Positions 8,804 through 16,232 of a stretch of 64,000 nt of DNA are shown piece after piece. Position 1 is the first letter of the stretch. Each line of letters opens with the position of its first letter. The DNA lies in contig NZ_MRCE01000002.1 in the NCBI RefSeq assembly GCF_001904725.1, positions 186,001 to 250,000 on the forward strand, written 5' to 3'. Source of the DNA: Phormidium ambiguum IAM M-71 (lineage in GTDB: Bacteria > Cyanobacteriota > Cyanobacteriia > Cyanobacteriales > Aerosakkonemataceae). The position numbers and the translations under genes are program-made. The notes beneath the pieces were generated by a model. That model made no database searches, was not told the origin of the DNA, and saw nothing but the letters and a program-made list of their open reading frames with translations.

Positions 8804-10052
8804 AAATCAACCTATTGATTTACACCAAAGGCGACAACAATTAAAACAATGGATGAAAATTTGTCGTGCTGGAACATTGGCGCTTTTTAAAACTGTAGAT
8901 TACGACACTTTTTGTCGCCAAGCACATCCAGAATTTAGTCCTGTAGGTTGGCATTTAGGACATATTGCTTATACCGAAGCTTTATGGTTATTAGAACGTT
9001 GTGCTGGCAAAGAACCACAATTTAAACAATATCATCGATTATTAGCTGCTGATGGTTTACCGAAAGGAGAAAGGGTTTTTTTACCCACCATATCCGAAGT
9101 ACGTTGTTATCTGGATACCATTAGAAAACAGGTTTTTGAATATTTAGAAATCGCACCTTTAGATGAACAGGAAAGGTTATGGCGATTTATTCTCCAACAT
9201 GAAAGTCAGCATTGTGAAATAATTAGTTTTATCTTGCAATTACAACGCCGAAAAAATGGTATTAATCATCAATCATTTACTAAAAATCAGGAACAAATTA
9301 TAGCTGATGAAACAGAAATGATTGAAATTCCATCTGGGGAATTTGAAATGGGAAATGATTCATTAGATGCGTTGGATAATGAAAGACCTATTCACCGAAT
9401 TTATTTAGATAAATATTGGATCGATCGCTACCCCGTCACTATCAAACAATATCGCCAATTTATTCACGCAGGAGGTTATATCAAATCGGAATTTTGGTCG
9501 CCCGAAGGTTGGCAATGGGTACAAAAAAATAGCATTACAAAACCACTTTATTGGCAAGAAGAAACTACTCAAGAAAATCATCCCGTCAGTGGAGTAAGTT
9601 GGTACGAAGCTGATGCTTATGCACGATTTATTGGCAAAAGATTACCCACAGAAGCAGAATGGGAAAAAGCCGCTAGTTGGGATACGAAAAATGGATGTCG
9701 CCGCACCTATCCTTGGGGTGAAACAGAACCTAATTCCCAACTATGTAACCACAATAATATTCATCAACAAACTACCGCAGTAAATAATTATTTAGACGGG
9801 CAAAGTGCATTTGGTTTAGTCGATGTTTTAGGCAATGTTTGGGAATGGACTGCCACTTGGTTTGATGGTTATTCAGGGTTTGAGTTTTTCCCTTATCGAG
9901 GCTATTCACAAGTTTATTTTGATGGGCAACATCGAGTCTTAAAAGGTGGTAGTTGGGCAACTCGTTCTTGGGCTTTACGTTGTAGCTTTCGTAACTGGTA
10001 TTACCCAAGTGTGCGGCAGATCATTGCCGGATTTCGTTGTGCAAGTTTCTAA
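8778..10052 (+). CDS. egtB: Ergothioneine biosynthesis sulfoxide synthase EgtB
   Basis: Non-heme iron enzyme that joins hercynine to a thiol donor with O2. The N-terminal DinB-like domain has GWHLGH (about 58-62) and HESQHCE (141-147), supplying the H...HxxxH iron triad. The C-terminal formylglycine-generating-enzyme-like domain starts near 185 (IPSGEFEMGND) and shows HPVSGVSWYEADAYARF, RLPTEAEWEKAA, LGNVWEWT and a GFRCASF end. The start is a TTG at 8778 supported by AGGAG at 8768-8772, 5 nt upstream; no ATG occurs for 24 codons. It overlaps egtC by 26 bp, implying coupling. The presence of EgtC suggests gamma-Glu-Cys as the thiol donor, an inference. Confidence 0.88.
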   Translation: MISRSIASKNQPIDLHQRRQQLKQWMKICRAGTLALFKTVDYDTFCRQAHPEFSPVGWHLGHIAYTEALWLLERCAGKEPQFKQYHRLLAADGLPKGERVFLPTISEVRCYLDTIRKQVFEYLEIAPLDEQERLWRFILQHESQHCEIISFILQLQRRKNGINHQSFTKNQEQIIADETEMIEIPSGEFEMGNDSLDALDNERPIHRIYLDKYWIDRYPVTIKQYRQFIHAGGYIKSEFWSPEGWQWVQKNSITKPLYWQEETTQENHPVSGVSWYEADAYARFIGKRLPTEAEWEKAASWDTKNGCRRTYPWGETEPNSQLCNHNNIHQQTTAVNNYLDGQSAFGLVDVLGNVWEWTATWFDGYSGFEFFPYRGYSQVYFDGQHRVLKGGSWATRSWALRCSFRNWYYPSVRQIIAGFRCASF

Positions 10053-10248
10053 AATTTTCAAGTAATTCTCATACTTTAGTGAGAAAATGGGGAAACAATG
10101 GTTAATTACATCCAATATCTTGCTCAAGCGAGATTTATCTTATTTATTTTTGTGTTCGACTAACTAAAGGTTTGCATAAATCTTTTCGTAGTAATTGCTC
10201 TAGCGTCTTGCTTTGATAAGACGTACCCAATTAAATGGAGGTTGAAAT

Positions 10249-11307
10249 TTGATTTCTAACATAACAACGGGTAAGGCTCATTCCGTAGAAACAACAGAAA
10301 AAAGATTACAAGTTGAATATCTACTTACCCCAAGTGAACTCTCAACGGAATTAACTGATGGTAGTGATGTGATTGAGGGGTTAACTCAAACTATAAAATC
10401 TCTTCCACCACGTTATTTTTATGATGATTTGGGTTCTCAATTGTTTGAAAAAATCTGTGATTTACCCGAATATTATTTAACAAGAACCGAAACGTTAATT
10501 TTGCGAAAATATGCTAGCGAAATTGCACGGTTAACTGGTGCTTGTGAAATAGTCGAATTGGGTAGCGGAAGTTCGACAAAAACTCGCATTTTGTTAGATG
10601 CTTATGAGCAATTAAATTACCCTTTGCATTATTCACCAATTGATGTCAGTGCCGGGATTTTAGAAAGCAGTGCGCGGGAATTACTTGCTGATTATTCGTC
10701 TTTGGTGGTGCATGGTTTAGTTAGTACTTATGAACAGGCTTTAGCCAATCTTAAACCAAGTCCATTACCGCATCGGATGATTTGTTTTATTGGTAGTACG
10801 CTGGGTAATTTGAACCCGCAAGAGTGCGATCGCTTTTTTGCTCAAATCACTGATGCACTGAAAATTGGCGAGTATTTCTTGTTAGGAATCGACTTACAAA
10901 AACCAAAAGAAATTTTGGAAGCAGCTTACAATGATAGTCAAGGCGTAACGGCTGCTTTTAACTTAAATATGCTAGCCCATCTCAATTCGCGCTTCCAAGG
11001 GAATTTTGACTTAAATCAATTTGAACACCTGTCTTTTTTCAATCAAGAAAAGTCCCAAATTGAAATGCACTTGCGGAGCTTAACAGATCAGACTGTACAA
11101 CTACAGGGATTAAATCTGACTATAAATTTAGCCGCAGGAGAAACTATTTTTACGGAAATTTCTCGCAAATTTAATTTGCCAGAAATGCAACAATATCTCT
11201 TTAAACAAGGTTTAGCACCACTGCAAGTCTGGACAGATCCAAAACAATGGTATGGTTTAATACTTTGTCAACGACAAAGCATAAAATCATACCAAGTAGA
11301 AAATTAA
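10249..11307 (+). CDS. egtD: L-histidine N-alpha-methyltransferase EgtD
   Basis: SAM-dependent enzyme that trimethylates histidine to hercynine, the first step of ergothioneine synthesis. Family signatures: LPPRYFYDDLGSQLFEKIC, LPEYYLTRTE, the SAM-binding VELGSGSSTKTRILLDA, and GSTLGNL. 352 aa. The start is TTG at 10249, with TGGAGG at 10236-10241, 7 nt upstream; no in-frame ATG or GTG serves better. It lies about 200 bp after egtB, far enough for its own promoter, though same-strand order egtC-egtB-egtD suggests a functional unit. Confidence 0.92.
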   Translation: MISNITTGKAHSVETTEKRLQVEYLLTPSELSTELTDGSDVIEGLTQTIKSLPPRYFYDDLGSQLFEKICDLPEYYLTRTETLILRKYASEIARLTGACEIVELGSGSSTKTRILLDAYEQLNYPLHYSPIDVSAGILESSARELLADYSSLVVHGLVSTYEQALANLKPSPLPHRMICFIGSTLGNLNPQECDRFFAQITDALKIGEYFLLGIDLQKPKEILEAAYNDSQGVTAAFNLNMLAHLNSRFQGNFDLNQFEHLSFFNQEKSQIEMHLRSLTDQTVQLQGLNLTINLAAGETIFTEISRKFNLPEMQQYLFKQGLAPLQVWTDPKQWYGLILCQRQSIKSYQVEN

Positions 11308-11314
11308 TTTAAGC

Positions 11315-11364
11315 TAGGGTTAGTTTTGTTAGAAAATTTTTGATTACCTACAAAACTAACCCTA
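11315..11364 (+). terminator. 15-bp inverted repeat after egtD
   Basis: TAGGGTTAGTTTTGT (11315-11329) and its perfect complement (11350-11364) enclose a 20-nt loop just after the egtD stop. Stem strength suits a transcript 3' end. There is no long T-run, so it may equally be a dispersed palindromic repeat. Confidence 0.5.
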
Positions 11365-11464
11365 CAAATTATTTATTATAAATAGATGGAAAAATTTTAT
11401 TAGTTATGGTATTTTGTGTGTCACACTGTTTTACAAATGACACAAATTTAGTTATCTCACTTTT

Positions 11465-12418
11465 ATGGCAGATAGATATTTATTTTTAGCTCGTAGGGGC
11501 AAAAATCATTGGTGGCGTTACCTGTTAGCAATAACTTTGATTTTATTTTCTTGGCTAGCGATCGGCAATATACCTACTTTAGCTTTAGTTCTTTTAGTAT
11601 TTTACGATGGTAATGAACAAACAAATTTTAATTCTCAAAGCAACAAATTTGAGGGAATAGACATATTATGGAATTTTTGGGTAATTAATTTTGCCTTTAT
11701 TGCTTTTCTAATTGCTTTATATATTGCAGTTCGATTTATCCATCAACGAGCATTCATTACTTTAATAACTCCAAAAATTGAAATTAAAATTTCCAGAATT
11801 ATGCAAGGATTTTTGTTGTGGTTAATTCTGCTCGGCGTGGCTTGTGCGATCGAATATTTCCTGTTTCCCCAGAGTTATCAGTTGAACTATAATTCGAGTA
11901 AATTTTTAACGTTTCTCCCTTTTGCATTAATTTTAACCCCAATTCAAACAAGCGTTGAAGAGCTTTTTTTTAGAGGGTACATAATGCAGACGGTTGGTTT
12001 AATTACTCGTATAAGTTGGATTCCAATTTGGTTTTCATCTTTAATATTCGCCGCTCTTCATCTAGGAAATCCAGAAATAGAATCTAGTTTTTACATTCTG
12101 GCTGGTTTTTACTTAGTATTAGCGTTTTTCTTAGCTTTGATTACTGTTAAAGATGATAGTTTAGAATTAGCCTTGGGAGTTCATGCTGCCAATAATTTAT
12201 TTACTATTTTATTAGTCAACCCAACTAATTCTATTTTACCAGGATATGCCGTTTTTAATTATAACTTAAATCCCACTTATACTTTAATCAGTTCTGCGAT
12301 CGCAGCCATTTTATTTTATTTAATTATCTTCCGCTCCAAAGCAAAAGACAAACAAAATAAGGAAACGCCTAAACAACCAGAACCAAAAGTTGTCAGAAAG
12401 CCTCAAAAATCAAATTAA
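11465..12418 (+). CDS. CPBP family intramembrane glutamic endopeptidase
   Basis: Predicted membrane protease of the CPBP (Abi/CAAX-like, Rce1-related) family. About eight hydrophobic segments. The three catalytic motifs are visible: EELFFRG (EExxxR), FAALHLG (FxxxH) and HAANN (HxxxN). The C-terminus is a Lys/Gln/Pro-rich cytoplasmic tail (KAKDKQNKETPKQPEP). 317 aa. Substrate unknown. Members act in prenyl-protein-like processing or peptide maturation; here no bacteriocin gene is adjacent. Confidence 0.85.
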   Translation: MADRYLFLARRGKNHWWRYLLAITLILFSWLAIGNIPTLALVLLVFYDGNEQTNFNSQSNKFEGIDILWNFWVINFAFIAFLIALYIAVRFIHQRAFITLITPKIEIKISRIMQGFLLWLILLGVACAIEYFLFPQSYQLNYNSSKFLTFLPFALILTPIQTSVEELFFRGYIMQTVGLITRISWIPIWFSSLIFAALHLGNPEIESSFYILAGFYLVLAFFLALITVKDDSLELALGVHAANNLFTILLVNPTNSILPGYAVFNYNLNPTYTLISSAIAAILFYLIIFRSKAKDKQNKETPKQPEPKVVRKPQKSN

Positions 12419-12434
12419 GAGGTTCTACAAAGTA

Positions 12435-12540
12435 ATATCAATTCTCTGTAAAATTGCGCTTAAATCATAGCCCCTCCCCGTAAACGTGGAGGGGTTTGGG
12501 GTGGGGTTAATTAAGCGCATCTTCATAGAGAATTGGTATA
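12435..12540. repeat. MITE-like element, copy A
   Basis: About 106 bp bounded by inverted ends ATATCAATTCTCT and AGAGAATTGGTAT. The interior holds a strong GC-rich palindrome (CCCCTCCCCGT / ACGTGGAGGGG) followed by TTTGGGGTGGGGTT. Copy C at 37572-37675 is nearly the same along its whole length. Non-coding and located in an intergenic gap. Confidence 0.8.
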
Positions 12541-12605
12541 AATTGTTGCATTTCGTCGCCTTTCTTTAGCGCCCAAGCACAACAACCTACCCTTTTAGTT
12601 TTCAT

Positions 12606-12980
12606 TCAAAATCTTAGTAATTCTAATTGAAGGAAATTATCTCCTTGCCGATAGTTTGGTTGGGTAACTACTTGCCCTTCACCTAATTTAACCAGATAAG
12701 TTGAAGGGAAAGCTTCTGCTAAATCAGGCCCACCAATACCTACAGGTAAGATTTCAGTTCTGTAAGCAACAGCGCCATAAGCTGGTTGATAAATACCGTA
12801 AGTAACTTCAACGTCACTAAATTGGTTAAAGTTATACTGGTTAATTTCTAAATCTTGTACTACTGTAGGATCGATTTGAATTCTCGACCTTGGTTCAACC
12901 TGTGCATTAGCAACAAAAGGCATTCCCACAATTAAAGCAGTTATTCCCAGAAGGGAAGCAATTTTGGTGATAGTTTGCAT
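12606..12980 (-). CDS. Small secreted protein, unknown
   Basis: About 124 aa. The start at 12980 is preferred because it opens a clear signal peptide (MQTITKIASLLGITALIVGM, cleavage after ANA); the frame runs 18 codons further upstream without such features. The mature protein has VEVTYGIYQPAYGAVAYRTEI and LGEGQVVTQPNYRQGDNFLQ, a beta-rich pattern with no domain I can name. Probably periplasmic or exported. Confidence 0.6.
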   Translation of the reverse strand: MQTITKIASLLGITALIVGMPFVANAQVEPRSRIQIDPTVVQDLEINQYNFNQFSDVEVTYGIYQPAYGAVAYRTEILPVGIGGPDLAEAFPSTYLVKLGEGQVVTQPNYRQGDNFLQLELLRF

Positions 12981-13243
12981 AGCCTGACTCTCTAGAGTGA
13001 TATTAGTTGGATTAATCGAGCTACAAATGAACATTTATTGCCCAAAGACGGTAACTGTAACGTCTTTACAATCTGTAGCTATTCCACTCCCCACAACACT
13101 GAATCAAAACTTTTTTAGTCAGTTATATATTAATAGTATCGATTATGGATGAGCAATTTCGCAGTCTAAAGGTATAAATTTATCAAAAAATAATATCTAT
13201 CTTAACGGTTACTCGAAGATGTGAACAATGAAAGATGAAATGT

Positions 13244-13396
13244 AGGACTTACGCAAAAATAACAAATGCGTAATACCAATTCTCTGAATGTTTGCTACAG
13301 ATTGATCACCCCCTGTAGTCCCCCTTACTAAGGGGGACGGCGACAGCCGGGGGTTAATGATATGTCGCCTCTACATAGAGAATTGGTATAAGTCCA
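13244..13396. repeat. MITE-like copy B nested in a second repeat
   Basis: The inner unit (13273-13390, 118 bp) has the same ends as copies A and C (ATACCAATTCTCT / AGAGAATTGGTAT) but a different middle, with GTAGTCCCCCTTACTAAGGG and a GACGGCGACAGCC palindrome. Outside it lie AGGACTTACGCAA (13244-13256) and a truncated TAAGTCC (13389-13395), the ends of a different repeat family. This looks like one element inserted into, or recombined with, another. It fills most of the 366-bp gap between two genes. Confidence 0.65.
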
Positions 13397-13400
13397 GCAA

Positions 13401-14009
13401 TTAACAAATTGGACGATGCCCCGGCTTTACAGCATGAATGTACTCACTACCGGAAGTAGGCCATCCTCGTTTGTAGGCGGCTTCTTCTGGATTTCCCCAT
13501 CCCAACTGCAAGATAATTTCCAGAAAATCTGACTTTTCCCACTTGCAAAGATTTGCCCATTCTGTCCTTAGTGCAATTCTACTCACATCAGGGGGAGCGA
13601 TCGCACGATAATCTTTGCCATGATTGACACTCAAATACAAATCCATTGCCGATGTCACGTCATGCCAAAATTTCAGAATCGACGGTTTAGCGGTTTTTAG
13701 AATCTCTAAATCGCCAGGTAAAGCAATTAAATGGGAATCAACTTCTGGAAAGCGCAAATGCTTGCCTTTGACGACAATCTCGCGCCAAACAACCCCAGAA
13801 ACTCCGTGTTGTCTTTGGTAATCATGAATAGTGGCTTTAAAATCTTGATAAGCTGTAAATTTTTGTACCCCCTCCGTTTTCAAAAATCTGTCTATTAAAG
13901 GGTTTCCCGAAGGTTTCGCACTCAAGCTAAGGCGCTGTCCAGTTAGACAGGCTTGACGCTCTTGCTCCAATATTGTTATGAGATCCTCTGTGGTGTAAAC
14001 CTTTGTCAT
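13401..14009 (-). CDS. Conserved hypothetical protein
   Basis: About 202-aa soluble protein without a signal peptide or membrane segment. Blocks such as LITILEQERQACLTGQRL, SGNPLIDRFLK, GVSGVVWREI and WGNPEEAAYKRGWPTSG look conserved rather than random, but I cannot name a domain. The start could also be the ATG at 14021, four codons upstream. Neighbouring repeats on both sides suggest it stands alone. Confidence 0.55.
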   Translation of the reverse strand: MTKVYTTEDLITILEQERQACLTGQRLSLSAKPSGNPLIDRFLKTEGVQKFTAYQDFKATIHDYQRQHGVSGVVWREIVVKGKHLRFPEVDSHLIALPGDLEILKTAKPSILKFWHDVTSAMDLYLSVNHGKDYRAIAPPDVSRIALRTEWANLCKWEKSDFLEIILQLGWGNPEEAAYKRGWPTSGSEYIHAVKPGHRPIC

Positions 14010-14126
14010 AAAGAACACCATTCAGTTGGTTTAACAGCAAGTTTAACGTCAGAACTTATATTTTTTGGTCATCCTTTACTAATAATTTGGGAAAAAGCAA
14101 GGAGAAGATGGGGAAAGTTTTGCATT

Positions 14127-14378
14127 GTAGGGGCGGGTTTAGCAGATAATTCCGTCATCATAACCGAAGAATGAAAACTAGGACTTACGCAAATTATGAG
14201 AATAAACACCACTTCTAGGGGCAATCCCTATGTGGTTGCCCCTATATCTAGAGTCTCTGCGTAAATACTGAAAACAAAACCCGCCCTTGCAGAGTATTGC
14301 ATTATAGGGGCGGGTTTTGCCGAAAAATTCTCTCTAAGTTGCAAAGTTTGTTGACTAAACCCGCCCCTACAGAGTCTT
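14127..14378. repeat. Cluster of dispersed palindromic repeats
   Basis: This gene-free stretch is built from repeat pieces: GTAGGGGCGGGTTTAGC near 14127; AGGACTTACGCAA (14180-14192) with a degenerate partner TGCGTAAATAC near 14258, enclosing a GGGGCAATCCC / GGTTGCCCC palindrome; then ATAGGGGCGGGTTTT (14304-14318) facing TAAACCCGCCCCTAC (14356-14370). No gene is supported between 14022 and 14393. Confidence 0.7.
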
Positions 14379-14393
14379 CTTTTACCGTCAATA

Positions 14394-14963
14394 TTATTCC
14401 GCTAATTCGGTGCTAAACTCGTTGAACGCTCTTGGCTTCAACTCTTTAGACTCAGAACGAGGCAATAAGTTAAACAACTCCCGAAACGCATCGTCAATTT
14501 TTTCAAAGGGTACTTGTCCCTTTTCGTTAATCACTTGCTTACCCGACTTATCGAGTAAAACGACTTGTGGGACAAAGCCTTTGTAATAGTAACCAACTTC
14601 TGTGGGTGCGTAGTTAGATTTATTGGGAATAGAATCGACGCTGACGGGGATAAAATCAGTGGCTCGACCGTAAAATGCTTGTAGTTGGGAAACTACGATC
14701 GCATATTGCTTACAATCTTTACTATCGTCGGCATAAAACACTAACAGAGTCGGATTATCTCGCTTTAAGGACTCTGCTAACGTTACCTTTGGTGGTACTA
14801 AAGAACCATTTCCGGCATAGAGGACGAAAATATTACCATCAAAACTATCATCATTGATACCCGCTAGGGCAGAGGGTGTTCCCAAGAGAAATAGGCAAGC
14901 TACTAACAAGATTAGCCCGCTAAACAGTCGTCGCCCAGAATTGAGAAAAGTAGCGATACTCAT
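14394..14963 (-). CDS. Thylakoid photosystem I accumulation factor-like, thioredoxin fold
   Basis: 189 aa. It has an N-terminal signal or anchor (FSGLILLVACLFLLGTPSALA), then a thioredoxin-like domain with LLVFYADDSKDCKQYAIVVS and FYGRATDFIPVSVDSIP. I associate these blocks with the cyanobacterial and plastid family annotated as thylakoid membrane photosystem I accumulation factor. A single Cys stands where thioredoxins have CxxC, so it is probably not a classical dithiol oxidoreductase. Transcribed after, and in the same direction as, the M23 peptidase gene. Confidence 0.65.
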   Translation of the reverse strand: MSIATFLNSGRRLFSGLILLVACLFLLGTPSALAGINDDSFDGNIFVLYAGNGSLVPPKVTLAESLKRDNPTLLVFYADDSKDCKQYAIVVSQLQAFYGRATDFIPVSVDSIPNKSNYAPTEVGYYYKGFVPQVVLLDKSGKQVINEKGQVPFEKIDDAFRELFNLLPRSESKELKPRAFNEFSTELAE

Positions 14964-15000
14964 TGTTACTCAGAATCCTTACGATTTTATTATCTCAGTC

Positions 15001-16023
15001 TCAGCGCAGCTGTACTTCTCTTGTGCTTTCAATCAACACCCGATTACCTCTTACCAAGCGATACTCTCCCCGCCAAACACCAGGAACTAAAGGTTGAGTG
15101 GCAGAATTTTTCTTACCAACGTAACTCAACCAGACACGATTAGCTGATTTCAGCTGTTGTTTGCTATTAATCACGACTTTACCATCAGGCGCTATCAGTC
15201 GAAATTGTTCTTCATCTCCCTGAAGCACTCCAAAAGCTTGCACCCAAAATAACAACAAGGGATTATTTTTTCCTAAACTTGTTTCGGCAAATTGTCCTTG
15301 CCAAATTTCTGCCATTGTTGGTTGTTTAGGCGCAAAACCTGTGCGAATCAAACCTGTAGGAACATATTCTAAAGGTTGCTGCCACAAGGATTGCCGCCTG
15401 ACATTACAACCTTGGGGATTACCCGTACCAACAAAAGGGTCTACAACTTTATTTTGATAGCGAACTGTTAAATGGACGTGGGGAAAAGAAGCTAAACCAG
15501 ATTCTCCCACCATACCTAAAACTGCACCCGAAGAAACAGATGTGTTTGGTTTTACGACAACACTACCTTGGCGAAGATGACAATACTGAGTTTGCCAACC
15601 ATTACCATGATCGATAACTACGCCGTTACCACATTCTATCCCTTCAACTCTGCTTTTATCTGTTTGGTCTGCTACTCGAATATCGGGAACTCCATCGCGG
15701 ATTCGTAAGACTTTCCCAGAAGCAACTGCTTTTACTGCTACTCCTTTTGCCATCGCCCGTTCGTCTGGAATGGCAAAATCTGTGCCATTATGAGTGTCGT
15801 AGGTTAACCGACCGCAAGCAAAATCCACTGCGGCGGAACTGGGGTCACGGTCTAAATAGTGCATAATAAAACAGTCTTTGCCTAATGTACAATTAATCGG
15901 CAAGGCAAGTTTAAAATTGTTTCCTCCTGATTGTGCTGATGTTAGATTGGGTTGCTCAGATACGGCAAGAATTATTGTAAGGAGAAATGCCAAAATTACT
16001 ATGGCAAAAAAAGCTTTTTTCAT
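15001..16023 (-). CDS. Secreted M23 family (LytM-like) metallopeptidase
   Basis: 340 aa exported protein with a signal peptide (MKKAFFAIVILAFLLTIILA). The M23 zinc domain spans about 75-205: THNGTDFAIP gives the HxxxD ligands and FPHVHLTVRY gives the HxH ligand, with GNGVVIDHGNGWQTQYCHLR between. Such enzymes cut peptidoglycan cross-bridges, or act as regulators when degenerate; here all ligands are present. Residues after 235 form a separate beta-rich domain. The cell-envelope role is inferred from the family. Confidence 0.85.
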   Translation of the reverse strand: MKKAFFAIVILAFLLTIILAVSEQPNLTSAQSGGNNFKLALPINCTLGKDCFIMHYLDRDPSSAAVDFACGRLTYDTHNGTDFAIPDERAMAKGVAVKAVASGKVLRIRDGVPDIRVADQTDKSRVEGIECGNGVVIDHGNGWQTQYCHLRQGSVVVKPNTSVSSGAVLGMVGESGLASFPHVHLTVRYQNKVVDPFVGTGNPQGCNVRRQSLWQQPLEYVPTGLIRTGFAPKQPTMAEIWQGQFAETSLGKNNPLLLFWVQAFGVLQGDEEQFRLIAPDGKVVINSKQQLKSANRVWLSYVGKKNSATQPLVPGVWRGEYRLVRGNRVLIESTREVQLR

Positions 16024-16089
16024 GACATTGTTGGGGATTAGGGACTAAGAAAATTAAATTTTCCCTTCGGCTTTTTTATCTTGCTGCCT

Positions 16090-16179
16090 TTAACTGCTGC
16101 GGCTGAAGAAAATTGCTGCTAAAACAATCAAACTTAAAAGTGTTAGGGGAACCCAAAGATCGATTATTTGCTGAGACAT
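16090..16179 (-). CDS. Candidate 29-aa single-span membrane protein
   Basis: A short frame encodes MSQQIIDLWVPLTLLSLIVL followed by a short hydrophobic and Ser/Arg end, 29 aa in all. The composition is that of tiny single-helix thylakoid subunits, but it matches none of the known Pet/Psb/Psa peptides I can recall. No Shine-Dalgarno is visible. It lies divergently between the M23 gene and the first Crp-AAA-FeS fusion gene. The claim rests only on composition. Confidence 0.3.
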   Translation of the reverse strand: MSQQIIDLWVPLTLLSLIVLAAIFFSRSS

Positions 16180-16232
16180 AGTTTTTTAGAGGTTTTGGAT
16201 TAGATTAAACAACTTGACTGGGAGTAAGATTT

